Part shown: in pieces, positions 1 through 9,645 of the stretch | Layout: every line of letters begins with the position of its first letter | How positions within the stretch are numbered: the stretch's first letter is position 1 | DNA from: an uncultured Pseudomonadota bacterium | Lineage (GTDB): Bacteria; Myxococcota_A; UBA796; GCA-2862545 | DNA: 64,000 nt | NCBI GenBank assembly: GCA_913061235.1 | Contig: CAJXTB010000011.1 | Span: 124,001-188,000 of the forward strand | Direction of reading: 5' to 3' | Notes under the pieces: generated by a model | What the model saw: only the letters and a program-made list of their open reading frames with translations | Databases searched by the model: none | Told to the model about the DNA's origin: nothing | Translations under genes and position numbers: made by a program

Positions 1-1087
1 TAATCGTGAGGATGAACGTGACCATCCGACCGACCTGCTGTTGCTGGTCTGCGGGGCAGGGGGCAGTGACGGTGCTCAGCTCGGTTCCGGTGACAACCTC
101 TTCGCCGCGGGTCCATGTCCAGTTCAGCTCGACTTCCAGAGTGCCGCAGGCAGCGCTTGGCATGGCAGCACAGACCTGTGAGGTACTGGAGAAGTAGTCG
201 GTGAAGTCAGCGAACACGCCCTCAACCTGCGACGGCTCATCAACGCGAACGTGCCGGCCACCGGTGACGGAGGCGAGCTCCGCGAGTGCTGCGTGGTCGG
301 GTTCGTCGCCCAAGCCCACGGTGTAGATGGGCGTGGTGACACCCATGACGCGCAGGTTGTACAGGTCTGTCAGGCGCGTATCCAGGCCGTCTCCTGGGTA
401 GCGGTCCTTGTCGTAGTCCTGCTGTTCGGCGGAGTTGTTCTCGCGGCCATCCGTGAAGGCGACGATGCCGAGGGGCTCTTGGGCCGAGCAGAAGGTGTCT
501 AGGTCCGGCCAGATGCCAGCGACCTGACGGTCTTGAACTGCGCCGCCGAGGGTCTCGTTGCCCATGCGCACGCCGTCATACAGAGCGGTCCATCCGTTGG
601 TGCTCGCCAGACCATCAATGGCTGCGGTGAGCGCGGCAGCGTCATCTGTGACGGGGGACAGGACTTCCGAGTTGGTACTGACGCGAACCAGCGACGCTTG
701 GCCGCCTTGGCCAAGAACGCCGTCAACCATGGTCTGGGCGCCGGCTTGTACCGAGGGCACGTAGCCGGACTCAGAGCCCGAGTTGTCCAAGACTAGAGCA
801 ACGTCTCCGTTGGCGGCTTCCGTACAGCGAGCGGTCACGGTGCCTTGGGGAAGGTCTGCCCAGTCGGCGCCCGGTCGGCGGTAGCGGATGGCGGCTTCGA
901 TGCTGCCTTCATCACACGGAATGGCGGCGCTGCCGTCTGTCGCCAGAAGGTGGAAGGAGAGGAATGACCCCTGCTGCGCGGAGACTCCGACACGCACACG
1001 CTGCGGCTGAAGGGTTTCTTGAGGTGCCTCAATTTCTGTGGCACATCCAGCAACAACCAAGGCTCACAGGCCTACAAAGCGAGTCAT
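1..1087 (-). CDS. VWA-domain lipoprotein, partial, with in-frame TGA in the signal peptide
   Basis: The reading frame runs off the left edge. From ATG at 1087, preceded by a GGGGGAAG ribosome site, it reads MTRFVGL, then TGA (1066-1064), then ALVVAGCATEIE, a lipobox with Cys as lipid site. Downstream the frame is open to the edge and encodes a von Willebrand factor A domain with all MIDAS elements: DNSGS, a Thr in STNGWTAL, and FTDGREN. Such domains bind a divalent metal and mediate protein contacts at the cell surface. The stop cuts the signal peptide after seven codons; a TTG at 1060 could restart but leaves too little signal sequence. It is either a recent pseudogene, a base error, or read through. 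A second Cys-rich region follows the VWA fold near the edge. Confidence 0.75.
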
Positions 1088-1238
1088 GTTTCTTCCCCCG
1101 AAGATGCTCTGGACCTAATGGTTCCCGACACTAATCGCCACCGAAACCCCGATGGTAGCGGTGTGTAGGACTCGCGTAGGATTACGATATGAGGGTGTCG
1201 ATGTATGAGGTGGGTGTACGAATCAAACGGAGGCTTCA

Positions 1239-2714
1239 ATGCCGCGGCTCATACTTCCAGCGCTATTGTTGTTTATCGGATGTGACACAGATGTCGGCAT
1301 CACCAACTTGCCGGATGTTCAGGCCGAGGCGCCGGTGGCCGTGTTGTCCGTGACGCCAACCTCTCTCCACTTCGACAGTCCACAGATTGGCAGCAGCCAA
1401 GACGTTGTGGTGGCCAATATCGGTGGCGACGACTTGCTCATCGAGAACATCGAGGTGTTCTTAGCCGAAGACCGATTCATCGTCTCCGATGCGCCGCTTC
1501 GGGTTGTGGAACCCGGTCAATCAACCACCATCACGGTGTCTTGGGTCGGAACGGACTCTGCTGACGCCTCGGGGCTCATTGTCGTCCACACAGATGCCCC
1601 AGAGGCGGGCTCGATTGAAGTAAGCGTCACTGTCGCGGCCCCAGATGTCGTGGGCTGCGACCCGCTCGGCACTCCCTTCGGTGGCGGAGACGGAACATCC
1701 GCTGAGCCTTGGCGTCTGTGTTCTGTTGACCAGTTCGACGCCATACGAACCGCTCCAGAGGCCGCGTTCCGTCTGTACAGCGACATTGATCTGTCTGCCG
1801 CGTCGCTCGCTCCAATCCCTGTGTTTAGCGGTGTTCTTGACGGTGCCAACTACACGCTTTCTGACTGGTCGCACACTGACCCGGCTGGGCAGCTGGCCCT
1901 CATTCGCCGGCTGGAGGGAGGCCATGTTCATGATCTGAACATCCTCCGTCCCGTGCTGAACGCTGGGCAGGGGGAAGCGGTTCTGGCGCTTGCGGTCATA
2001 GACGGGGCGGTTGTCGAGCGGATTCGTGTGACGGACGCGTCGGTGACAGGCACCGATGGTTTCATCTCTGGGGTCGTAGGAACGGTGGGTGCAGGTGCCA
2101 CACTGTCTGACGTGGTCTTCGACGGGAACATCGTCAGCCATGGGGAGATTGGATTTGTTGCGGGTGTGGTCAATACATGCCGCGGACTGTGCGAGAAGCT
2201 GGTTAGTTTTGGCGATATCGACGCCGGAGTCTCGTGGAAGGTTGGCGGAATCGCTCAGCATGTTTCCGGCGGCCGCCTGTCTGGCTGCGCCTCGCACATG
2301 AACATCACTGCCGGCTCCCGTCTCGGTGGCGTGGCGTCCATCCAGTCAGGTGGCATCATTGAGGACTGCTACAGTGACGGCGTGCTCACTGGAGTTCACT
2401 GGGTCGGCGGCATTGTTGGGGAGACGTATGGAGGCTCTGGACCCATCGTTCGTCGCTCATTCTCGGCCAGCCCCATGACGGCGAGCACAACGCACAGCGG
2501 CATTGGCACAAGTGGTGTGGTCTCTTGGGACCCGGAGCCGGTGACCGTCGTCGATTCCTTCTGGGATACCGATGTCACGGGAACCCTCCATTCGGCAGGG
2601 GGTACCCGCATGACAACGAGTGAGCTTCAAGACCCCAGCAATCCTGCGTTCATCGCCTGGACGGGACCTTGGGTCTTGGTAGACGGCCAATACCCGTCAC
2701 TCGCGTTCGAGTAG
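1239..2714 (+). CDS. Lipoprotein with ASH-like Ig domain and GLUG-type repeats
   Basis: A 491-residue lipoprotein: signal peptide ending FIGC at about residue 15, then an Ig-like domain of the ASH/HYDIN style (residues about 35-130, core VTPTSLHFDSPQIGSS), then a GLUG-repeat region opening with GGGDGTSAEPWRLCSVDQF and closing with FWDTDVTGT, TTSELQDP and VDGQYPSLAF, blocks typical of GLUG-containing adhesins. Repeats of this type form a right-handed beta-helix used in surface adhesion or binding. Start chosen by ACGGAGG upstream. It is divergent from the VWA lipoprotein with about 150 bp between, which must hold both promoters. Ligand unknown. Confidence 0.8.
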   Translation: MPRLILPALLLFIGCDTDVGITNLPDVQAEAPVAVLSVTPTSLHFDSPQIGSSQDVVVANIGGDDLLIENIEVFLAEDRFIVSDAPLRVVEPGQSTTITVSWVGTDSADASGLIVVHTDAPEAGSIEVSVTVAAPDVVGCDPLGTPFGGGDGTSAEPWRLCSVDQFDAIRTAPEAAFRLYSDIDLSAASLAPIPVFSGVLDGANYTLSDWSHTDPAGQLALIRRLEGGHVHDLNILRPVLNAGQGEAVLALAVIDGAVVERIRVTDASVTGTDGFISGVVGTVGAGATLSDVVFDGNIVSHGEIGFVAGVVNTCRGLCEKLVSFGDIDAGVSWKVGGIAQHVSGGRLSGCASHMNITAGSRLGGVASIQSGGIIEDCYSDGVLTGVHWVGGIVGETYGGSGPIVRRSFSASPMTASTTHSGIGTSGVVSWDPEPVTVVDSFWDTDVTGTLHSAGGTRMTTSELQDPSNPAFIAWTGPWVLVDGQYPSLAFE

Positions 2715-2911
2715 GGCGCCGCCGGGTACACCGTGTGGTTCCACCGCCGCCGTCGAGCAGGACCCGGTTGGGACCGTCGTTGGTTCGGGAGACCTGGAGG
2801 CCCTCGTCCCAGGTGTCCGACCTAGCGCTTGGGTAGGACGTCGCGGTATGCTTGCTCGTCGGCTTGGTGCGGCCGAACGGTTCCAGCGACTACCGAGTAC
2901 CCGGGGGGACC

Positions 2912-3418
2912 ATGCGCTGGATGATGCTGCTAGTCGTGTTGAGTGCGTGCCGAACGAAACCTACGCTGCCGCCGTACTCATTGGTTGGAGACTGTACTCA
3001 GGCGGAGCTGAGCGCGGTCAGCGTCTATGCGGGGGAGACGACGGAGCTGGGGGCCGGCGTATTGGCAGTGGACCCGCCTAGAGACCTTCCCGTCGGACGC
3101 ATCACAGACCCGGTCGCCTATCAGGCGATTCAGGACTTTGTAGGTCAGCCCTTGGCAGCGGTAGACTTTAGCCAGAGTGCCGTGTTGTTTGCGACGGCGT
3201 GGGCACCGGAGACGTGCGGCTTTAGCGACAGCAGCGTCACCGTCTTCGACCGCGACGGCAAGCCCGTCCTGCTCGCCTCTGCAATCGACCCGACTGGAAC
3301 GTGTACAGCGAACTGTCCTGACGGCCAGGTGTTCTGGGCTGCGGTCACGGTGCCGGTGACCCAACAAGGCTCGGCGTGCGGCCTGGTGGTTCAGTCGTGC
3401 GTGGTGACGGAAGAGTAG
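2912..3418 (+). CDS. Small lipoprotein of unknown function
   Basis: A 168-residue protein starting MRWMMLLVVLSACRTK, a signal peptide with lipobox LSAC. A GGGGGGA ribosome site lies just ahead of ATG 2912; an upstream in-frame start at 2852 lacks one and would add a non-signal extension. The mature part has five further cysteines (DCTQ, ETCGF, GTCTANC, SACG, QSCVV), suggesting disulfides in the periplasm or outside. No family recognised. Its stop lies 2 bp from the convergent UbiB-like gene. Confidence 0.7.
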   Translation: MRWMMLLVVLSACRTKPTLPPYSLVGDCTQAELSAVSVYAGETTELGAGVLAVDPPRDLPVGRITDPVAYQAIQDFVGQPLAAVDFSQSAVLFATAWAPETCGFSDSSVTVFDRDGKPVLLASAIDPTGTCTANCPDGQVFWAAVTVPVTQQGSACGLVVQSCVVTEE

Positions 3419-3420
3419 CG

Positions 3421-4734
3421 CTACTCTTCGAGTGTGCCGTCAGCACGGGCCACTGCGCGTCCGAAGGACTTGAGAAGCATGGGCTTGAAGTCTGTCTCAA
3501 CGTCTAGGGACCGGGCCAAGGTGTACAGGCCGCCGAGTGTTCGGTGCAGGAAGACCATGGAGGAGGACCCTCCGATTTCGTTGAACTTCCACAGCTCTCT
3601 GCCCACCGCACTGGCGTCTTCGACAACGGTGTCTTTCGGCCCGCCGAGCAGCAGCGGTCCACTCTGGAACGGAGTCACAATGGCTTGACAGAATTCCCAG
3701 ATGAGCTCGCCGGCACGGGGATTATCCCCCTTCCACGCGCCAATGTCTCGGCACGCCTGAAGGCAGGCTTCGCGGTCACCATTGAAGGCGCTGAGTGCAA
3801 CGCTTGAGTAGGTTCCAATGAAGAACTCATCAAAGCGTTTCACGCATCCAAAGTCGATCATACCAATGCGACCGTCTGGCTCGAACAGGTAGTTGCCCGG
3901 GTGGGGGTCGGCGTGAAGCAGTCGGTGCTCGAATGCCATCTCCAAGAAGAGCTCGGCTAGGGTCAAACCGACTTTCTGCTTGGTCTCAGGAGACGCGGTC
4001 TTAGCGAATTCGCTCAGCGATACGCCTGGTAGATGGTCCATGGTCAACACGCGCTCGGTGCTGTACTTGGGGTGGGTCTTGGGAATACGCACCCGAGGGT
4101 CGTTGCCATAGACGCGCTGGAAGTCGGCAATGTTCGCCGCTTCCTGAAAGTAGTCGAGCTCTTCGCGTAGGCGTGCCTCAATCTCTTTGTACAGGCCGTT
4201 GATTTCGTTCTTGGGCCGACCGAACAGGCGTCCGGACTGCAAAATGGCCTTCAGGGCCATCAGGTCGGCGTCCAGCCCATCAAGAACGCCGTCGTGCAGC
4301 ACTTTCACGACCACTGCCGTGCCGTCTGGCAAGGTGGCGGCATGGGCTTGGGCCAAGCTGGCGGTACCAATTGGAATCCGGTCGAAGGACGAAAACAGCG
4401 TGTCGAGCGGGCTGTCCAGCTCGGCTTCTACGACCTCTTTGATTCGCTCGAACGGAATGGGGGCAGCATCCTTGTGCAGCTTGGCCAGCGGAGCCAAGAT
4501 TTCGTCCGGTAGGTCCATGTGCTGCGCGGCCATCGCGAGCTGCTGTCCGGCCTTCATTGCCGCACCCTTCAGGGTTCCGAGCGTCTCGGCGATGTCCGTA
4601 GCGGTCTTCACACGAACCTTGTCGCGGGCGGACTCGGCGCGCCCCATGACGCCGTTGACGCGCTCTTGGACCCAGCGTGCACCGACCTTCCCGCCGAGGG
4701 TGCCAAGCTTGGCCATTCGTGAGAAGCGCGACAT
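3421..4734 (-). CDS. ABC1/UbiB (AarF)-family atypical kinase
   Basis: A 437-residue protein of the ABC1/ADCK/UbiB family, atypical protein-kinase-fold ATPases linked to ubiquinone or other isoprenoid lipid metabolism. Seen: KxGQ motif as KAGQ (61-64), the Ala-rich replacement of the P-loop as PIGTASLAQ (121-129), ATP Lys in VVVKVL (K144), catalytic loop HADPHPGN (274-281) and DFG at 294-296. No C-terminal membrane helices are evident, unlike E. coli UbiB, so it is closer to soluble ABC1 proteins. ATG 4734 follows GGGAG; an upstream in-frame start at 4827 has no support. Substrate not deducible; no quinone genes nearby. Confidence 0.9.
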   Translation of the reverse strand: MSRFSRMAKLGTLGGKVGARWVQERVNGVMGRAESARDKVRVKTATDIAETLGTLKGAAMKAGQQLAMAAQHMDLPDEILAPLAKLHKDAAPIPFERIKEVVEAELDSPLDTLFSSFDRIPIGTASLAQAHAATLPDGTAVVVKVLHDGVLDGLDADLMALKAILQSGRLFGRPKNEINGLYKEIEARLREELDYFQEAANIADFQRVYGNDPRVRIPKTHPKYSTERVLTMDHLPGVSLSEFAKTASPETKQKVGLTLAELFLEMAFEHRLLHADPHPGNYLFEPDGRIGMIDFGCVKRFDEFFIGTYSSVALSAFNGDREACLQACRDIGAWKGDNPRAGELIWEFCQAIVTPFQSGPLLLGGPKDTVVEDASAVGRELWKFNEIGGSSSMVFLHRTLGGLYTLARSLDVETDFKPMLLKSFGRAVARADGTLEE

Positions 4735-4920
4735 TGCAGACTCCCGGAGGGGTTTGTGTGTGGGGAACTCCCCAATAGCGGGTAACCTTGAGTCGCCAAC
4801 CCGCGGGGCTGCCGCAACCACGTGCACGGGGGATGCGACGCATCGTGACCGTTTGGAGCGGCGCGCTGACGTGCGAGTACACCCGGTGTACCGTGCAACC
4901 CCGCTCGAATCGGAGACCGA

Positions 4921-7395
4921 ATGCGCCCCATCGTCCTGCTCGCACTTCTCGCCGCCTGTAATGGAGATGCTCTCGACCCCTCACAAGACGCTGACGGGGA
5001 CGGCTTCTCAGCAGATCAGGGTGACTGTGACGACGGCAACACAGGCATCTTTCCAGGCGCAACGGAACGCTGTGATGGGATCGACTCAGACTGCGACGGC
5101 GAAGACGGTGGCGACGACCTGGCGGGTAGCGCAACCTTCTACGAAGACACAGACAGCGACGGCTATGGCGTACAGAGCACGGCGGTGCAGGCTTGTGAGG
5201 CGCCAGCCGGTGTGTGGTCGGAGCTGCCGGGAGACTGCGCGCCAGAGGATGCCATGAGCAACCCGGGTGCCGAAGAAGTGTGCGACGGGGTCGACAATGA
5301 CTGCTCGGGCGAGGCGGATGACGGTCTGCCAGACGTGTTTGCAGACGTGGATGGCGACGGCTTTGGCGACCCCAGCGCTGCGCTCACCGGGTGTGAGACG
5401 GGGGCCAACCGAGTCGCGAACGACGATGACTGCGACGACAGCAACGCCGACGTGACCCCAGAGACCATCTGGTACTTCGACACCGACGAAGACGGCTTTG
5501 GCATTGATGAGGTGACCGCGGTCAGCTGTACATCCCCCGGTGGCGACTACGCCTTGGAGGGCGGGGACTGCCGGCCCGATGATGCGGACGGCTACCCGGG
5601 CGCCGAAGAGATCTGCGACAACGGTCAGCAGGCCCAGAACATCGATGACAACTGCAATGGAGAGGTCGACGAGGGCTGCGAGGCGCTCGTCAGCTGCGAC
5701 ACCATCACTGTAGACACTACGTGGAGTGGTGACATGGTTGTGCCCTGCGACATCGTCGTCGAAGGAACACCCATGCCAACGCTGACCATCGCCGACGGCA
5801 CAACGGTGCGCTTTGGAGCGGGTCGGTCGCTCATCATCGGTAGCCTCGACTTGGGTCGCTTGGTCGTTGAAGGCGGTGCACAAGGGGTGACCTTGAGCTC
5901 GGATGTTGCCGTACCCACAGCCGGAGATTGGGCCGGCTTGGTCCTGGACAACGCGCCGGGTTCCACGCTGACCGGTCTCACCATTGAGTACGCCGGCGCA
6001 GATGGAGCGGGGCTTGTCCTCGGCAGCGACGACGCGGTCTTGACCGACCTCACGCTGGCTGACATCCAGGGCATTGGCATTCAGGTCGACGGCGAGAGCC
6101 CCACGATTACCGGGCTGACCGCGACCGATATCTCCGAGACCGTGGTCGACTGCTCTTTGGGCGCCGATATCTCGATTACCAACGCCACTATTTCGGACGT
6201 TGGCTCACCCATGGTCACCCATCTCGACTGTGCGGACGCCTACCGCGGAACGCTCGACTTCTCGGCCATGGTGGACCCCTACGTGATGGTCTCTGGCTTG
6301 GTCATCAGCGAGTCCGCCACATGGTCGAACCTCGGTTTGCCGTACCGATTGACCCAAGGTGCGAACGTCGCCGGCTCGGAAGAGATGGTGGTGTGGACGA
6401 TTGAGCCCGGAGTGGAGGTTCAGGTCGACGACGGCGAGCGCATCAGCATTGGAGCGGCAGGAGACGGCCAGCTGGTGGCAGTCGGCACACAGGCGCAACC
6501 CATCGTCTTTACGTCATCCGCAGCTGTCCCCGCGGCAGGCGATTGGACTGGGCTGGTGGTCCAACAAGACCAGGCTACGACCACTCTCACCCATGTGGAG
6601 ATTCGCAACACAGGGTCGAGCAACGTGTTTGATGCTGGGCTGTACATCAGTGGTGATGAGGCGTCGGTTGTGGCGGACAACTTGCTCATGGTGGGTGGAG
6701 CTGGCGACGGCATCACCGTGTGGAACGGAACGTTAGAGCTCTCCAACTCAGTGGTCTCGACAATGGCCGGAGACGGGCTGGTTGTCGACGCTTTCGGTGA
6801 CCTGACCTCCGTCAGTAGTTCCGAGTTTTCCAACAATGGGGGTGCTGCGCGCTTTGCGAATAGCGACGCCGTTACCCGCATGGCGTCTACGGTTGCGTTT
6901 GTCGATAACAATGATGAGCGGGTGCGAATCCCCGACATGACGCTCAAGCGCGACTCGGTCTGGGTGGACTTCGGCGTGCCCTACCTCATCGAGAACAGCC
7001 TTACAGTGGCCTCGGAATCGGGCACGGACCTCTCGCTCGCTAGCGGACAGCTGGAGTTTGCCGCCGGCGCCCAGCTTCAGATTGGCTTTGCTGGTGGACA
7101 GACCGGTTCAATGACGGCCTCTGGTGTCGAGTTCCGTGGCGAGGGTCCTAGCCCCGGCGCCGGCTTCTGGAATGGCATCTCGGTGCGGGGCGATGTCTCG
7201 ATTACCAACAGCACCATTCGTCATGCTGGAAACGCACCCAGCTCTCCTGTGGACCTGTTTAGTGGGGCGAGTATTGTGTCCGACAACGCCTTCGAGAGCA
7301 TCCTAGGGGACCCTGTGACCTGTTGGATAGGCAGCGGCCCAAACACCGTCACCGGCAATACAGTGGACAGCGTGCCGTATTTCGGCTGCCCGTAG
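4921..7395 (+). CDS. MopE-repeat lipoprotein with parallel beta-helix region
   Basis: An 824-residue lipoprotein (MRPIVLLALLAAC, lipobox LAAC). Residues about 20-250 carry five or six MopE-type units, each with DxDGDGxG, GDCDD and CDGxDxDCxG elements that are probable Ca-binding loops. The rest, about 255-824, is rich in Gly, Thr, Val and Asn with repeated units such as TLTGLTIEYAG and LTHVEIRNTG, typical of pectate-lyase-like right-handed beta-helices. No catalytic residues of polysaccharide lyases could be identified. It is probably a surface-anchored binding or structural protein. GGAGA precedes the start. It ends 1 bp from the convergent glycosyltransferase gene. Confidence 0.85.
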   Translation: MRPIVLLALLAACNGDALDPSQDADGDGFSADQGDCDDGNTGIFPGATERCDGIDSDCDGEDGGDDLAGSATFYEDTDSDGYGVQSTAVQACEAPAGVWSELPGDCAPEDAMSNPGAEEVCDGVDNDCSGEADDGLPDVFADVDGDGFGDPSAALTGCETGANRVANDDDCDDSNADVTPETIWYFDTDEDGFGIDEVTAVSCTSPGGDYALEGGDCRPDDADGYPGAEEICDNGQQAQNIDDNCNGEVDEGCEALVSCDTITVDTTWSGDMVVPCDIVVEGTPMPTLTIADGTTVRFGAGRSLIIGSLDLGRLVVEGGAQGVTLSSDVAVPTAGDWAGLVLDNAPGSTLTGLTIEYAGADGAGLVLGSDDAVLTDLTLADIQGIGIQVDGESPTITGLTATDISETVVDCSLGADISITNATISDVGSPMVTHLDCADAYRGTLDFSAMVDPYVMVSGLVISESATWSNLGLPYRLTQGANVAGSEEMVVWTIEPGVEVQVDDGERISIGAAGDGQLVAVGTQAQPIVFTSSAAVPAAGDWTGLVVQQDQATTTLTHVEIRNTGSSNVFDAGLYISGDEASVVADNLLMVGGAGDGITVWNGTLELSNSVVSTMAGDGLVVDAFGDLTSVSSSEFSNNGGAARFANSDAVTRMASTVAFVDNNDERVRIPDMTLKRDSVWVDFGVPYLIENSLTVASESGTDLSLASGQLEFAAGAQLQIGFAGGQTGSMTASGVEFRGEGPSPGAGFWNGISVRGDVSITNSTIRHAGNAPSSPVDLFSGASIVSDNAFESILGDPVTCWIGSGPNTVTGNTVDSVPYFGCP

Positions 7396-7396
7396 A

Positions 7397-9001
7397 CTAG
7401 GGTTGCCGCCGGACAAACATACGCAGGCCGCCAGCTATCGGCTCCACTTCGTCCCAGCGCGACTGGAAAGATGGGCTGGCTACCGCGTCGGTGTACTTCC
7501 AATAGTTGGCAAACACCGTGCGGTCGGACTCTTCGTCTGAGAACACGCGGCGTGACAACACAACGGCGTCCACCAGACCGTACTCGCTGTCCAAGGTCAG
7601 CAGGTCGTCCGGTTCTTGGGGCAGTCGAATCGTACGCATTCCAGCGTGAATAGCCACTTTCGATGACACATCGCTGACGACGACGGTACCTGCGGGGAGG
7701 CGTGTTGCAAGGGTGGCGATGGGTTCGGCGCGAACCGGCTTGATGCGGCGGTAGCGGCTCGGAAGGGGGCCCTCGCGAATCTCTGGGGCGAAGGTTCCCG
7801 CAGCGAGCAGCGAGACGATGAGACCGGTTCTCCAGGGCGTGAGCGTAGGAATGTTCCGATGAACCCAGCGTACGGCTGCCGCAGTACCCGCGAGCAGCAG
7901 CAGGTAGGGCAAGCTGCGCAGCGGGTCGTAGAAGCGTGAGCTGTGGAAGGCGAAGCTGACGGCGATGAAGCTCCCCACCGTGATGCCCACGCTCAATGCG
8001 ACGAGTGGAGCGTTCTTGCGCACAGTGACGAGCGCTCCAATGCCCGCGGCAATGAGAGCGAACCCTGGAATCTCTGCGAAGAGCGTGTGCAGCTTTCGCA
8101 CAGAGAACGCGCGAGACAGTTGCTGGTCGACGACCTTGTGCCAAATCTCGTCACCCCACTCAGCGACAACACCCGCTGTGGTGGGTGGGGCATGAAGCAG
8201 CATGTCGATGTCGTGTGGGGCCGCTTTGAGGGCCAGGTTTCGCGATGTTGAGAAGGAGAAGAAGGGGTCGTGGGTCAGCCACGCCATGTGCAGCATCCAT
8301 GGAGCCAGCGTCAGTCCTGCGGTCAGCGCGGCGATGCCTACAGCGCGCCAGTCACGAAGTCGCGCGCCTGTGATTAGCAACACGAGCGGCAGCAGCACGG
8401 CGAGCTGGGTGCGTGTGAGCCAAGCGAGTCCGCACACTACGCCCGCCACGGCTGCATCTCTCCGAGTCATGCCGGATGGCCGGGCACACAGGCCCACAAT
8501 GAGCAGAATCCACAGCGCGCCTGCGCCTTCGGTGAGCCCGAGGAAGGCGCTGCCAACCTGGGTGGGATCGAGGGCAAAGAGGAGCGTGCCCAACGCGGCT
8601 AGAGCCAGTGGGGCGAACTGGCGGGCGGCGAATGCGAAGGCCCCCACGCTTGCCGCGTAGGTGAGGCCGGACTGCCACAGGGCAGCAGACCGTGCATCGC
8701 CCGTGAACAGTCCTGTGAGCCCGTTGAGCGCTGTAGGCAGAGGGTAGCGATGCAGGTTTGGCCACGGGCCGTCAAGGAGGCCACGCTCGGCCAGGAACGG
8801 CACGTGGCGTGGGAAGATCTGCAGTGTACTGAAGCCGTCGCCGTTGGCGAGCTGAGCGCCCATCTGAGCGTAGTCAAAGGCGTCGTTGCTGTAGACGTAG
8901 GCAGGGGACGCGAGCATCCACCACATCGCCAGAGCACTGGTCCCAGCAACTGCGCAAAGGACCGCGGTGCTGCGGACTGGGGGAGGCTGGACGTCGCTCA
9001 T
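7397..9001 (-). CDS. GT39-like (PMT/ArnT fold) membrane glycosyltransferase
   Basis: A 534-residue integral membrane protein with many hydrophobic helices and the layout of GT-C glycosyltransferases of the PMT/ArnT type, which move sugars from polyprenyl-phosphate carriers to proteins or lipids on the periplasmic side. The first outer loop holds SNDAFDYAQM, matching the acidic catalytic loop of the fold, followed by GDGFS. The start at 9001 gives a proper N-terminal helix after MSDVQPPPVRS. It is last in a minus-strand run, 16 bp after the SH3-like gene, downstream of a Thr/Ser/Asp-rich lipoprotein that would be a plausible acceptor (inference). Confidence 0.75.
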   Translation of the reverse strand: MSDVQPPPVRSTAVLCAVAGTSALAMWWMLASPAYVYSNDAFDYAQMGAQLANGDGFSTLQIFPRHVPFLAERGLLDGPWPNLHRYPLPTALNGLTGLFTGDARSAALWQSGLTYAASVGAFAFAARQFAPLALAALGTLLFALDPTQVGSAFLGLTEGAGALWILLIVGLCARPSGMTRRDAAVAGVVCGLAWLTRTQLAVLLPLVLLITGARLRDWRAVGIAALTAGLTLAPWMLHMAWLTHDPFFSFSTSRNLALKAAPHDIDMLLHAPPTTAGVVAEWGDEIWHKVVDQQLSRAFSVRKLHTLFAEIPGFALIAAGIGALVTVRKNAPLVALSVGITVGSFIAVSFAFHSSRFYDPLRSLPYLLLLAGTAAAVRWVHRNIPTLTPWRTGLIVSLLAAGTFAPEIREGPLPSRYRRIKPVRAEPIATLATRLPAGTVVVSDVSSKVAIHAGMRTIRLPQEPDDLLTLDSEYGLVDAVVLSRRVFSDEESDRTVFANYWKYTDAVASPSFQSRWDEVEPIAGGLRMFVRRQP

Positions 9002-9017
9002 GGGCGCCCCGACGGCA

Positions 9018-9611
9018 TCACCACTGCGGCCCTTCGTCAAAGTGTGGCGGGGCTTCGTCCTCTGACGGCGCAAAGCTCTCGTCGACCGGGACGTCGTCCC
9101 AGACCGGCATTCCTGCGGGCACAGCCCCATCCGCGTACATATCGACAGGTTCGTCGTCGTCGTTCTGATGACGTCCACCACCCGCTCCACGAGGCAGTGC
9201 GGACGTGGCCTGGGGTGGGGAGTCGATGACCGTGATCTGGCGGCCATCGAGCCACAAAGGGTCTTCTTGGTCGTCTAAGCGAACCCCAACTCGGTGACCG
9301 GGGCCGGACTTGTTGGCGCCCACCCAAAAGATGGTGCCTTCGCCGGTGTCGCCGCGGTTCGTCCACTTGACGCGTGCGCCCTTGTTCGGCGGAGGGCCGG
9401 CTTCGGGCTCCGAGGCATCGGAACCGGTCACTTCCTCAACAACGCTCTCCGAGACCCACAAGGTCTCGCCGTCATCGGCTCTGACGCCTAGACGCTGGCT
9501 GTCTTCGTTGTACTTGTCCGGTCCGGTCCAGAATACTGTTCCGACCGAACCAACACCGTTGCGACCACCTGTCACCTTGACCCGAGAGCCCTTGCCAATC
9601 TTGCTAGCCAC
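9018..9611 (-). CDS. Protein with two SH3/KOW-like repeats, unknown function
   Basis: A 197-residue protein starting at GTG 9611, six bases after a perfect GGAGG. Two tandem units of about 45-50 residues are visible: KGSRVKVTGGRNGVGSVGTV then KGARVKWTNRGDTGEGTIFW, each continuing with a conserved RxGVRxDD and LW element. The pattern of a glycine turn followed by FWxG and GVR-DD resembles small SH3-like barrels of the CAP-Gly/KOW kind, but no family is claimed. The tail is acidic, Pro-rich and probably disordered. No signal peptide. It sits between the PPC-repeat lipoprotein (34 bp upstream) and the glycosyltransferase (16 bp downstream), so co-transcription is likely. Confidence 0.65.
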   Translation of the reverse strand: MASKIGKGSRVKVTGGRNGVGSVGTVFWTGPDKYNEDSQRLGVRADDGETLWVSESVVEEVTGSDASEPEAGPPPNKGARVKWTNRGDTGEGTIFWVGANKSGPGHRVGVRLDDQEDPLWLDGRQITVIDSPPQATSALPRGAGGGRHQNDDDEPVDMYADGAVPAGMPVWDDVPVDESFAPSEDEAPPHFDEGPQW

Positions 9612-9645
9612 AGCCTGCCTCCATCTGGACACGCCGTTTAACGAG

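Noticed and set aside
1064-1066. TGA as selenocysteine codon
   Set aside because: It falls in a signal peptide, where selenocysteine makes no sense, and no SECIS-like hairpin was noticed directly after it.
2715-2911. Short hairpins between the first two plus-strand lipoprotein genes
   Set aside because: GACCTGG/CCAGGTG near 2791-2815 is short and lacks a T-run; not enough for a terminator call.
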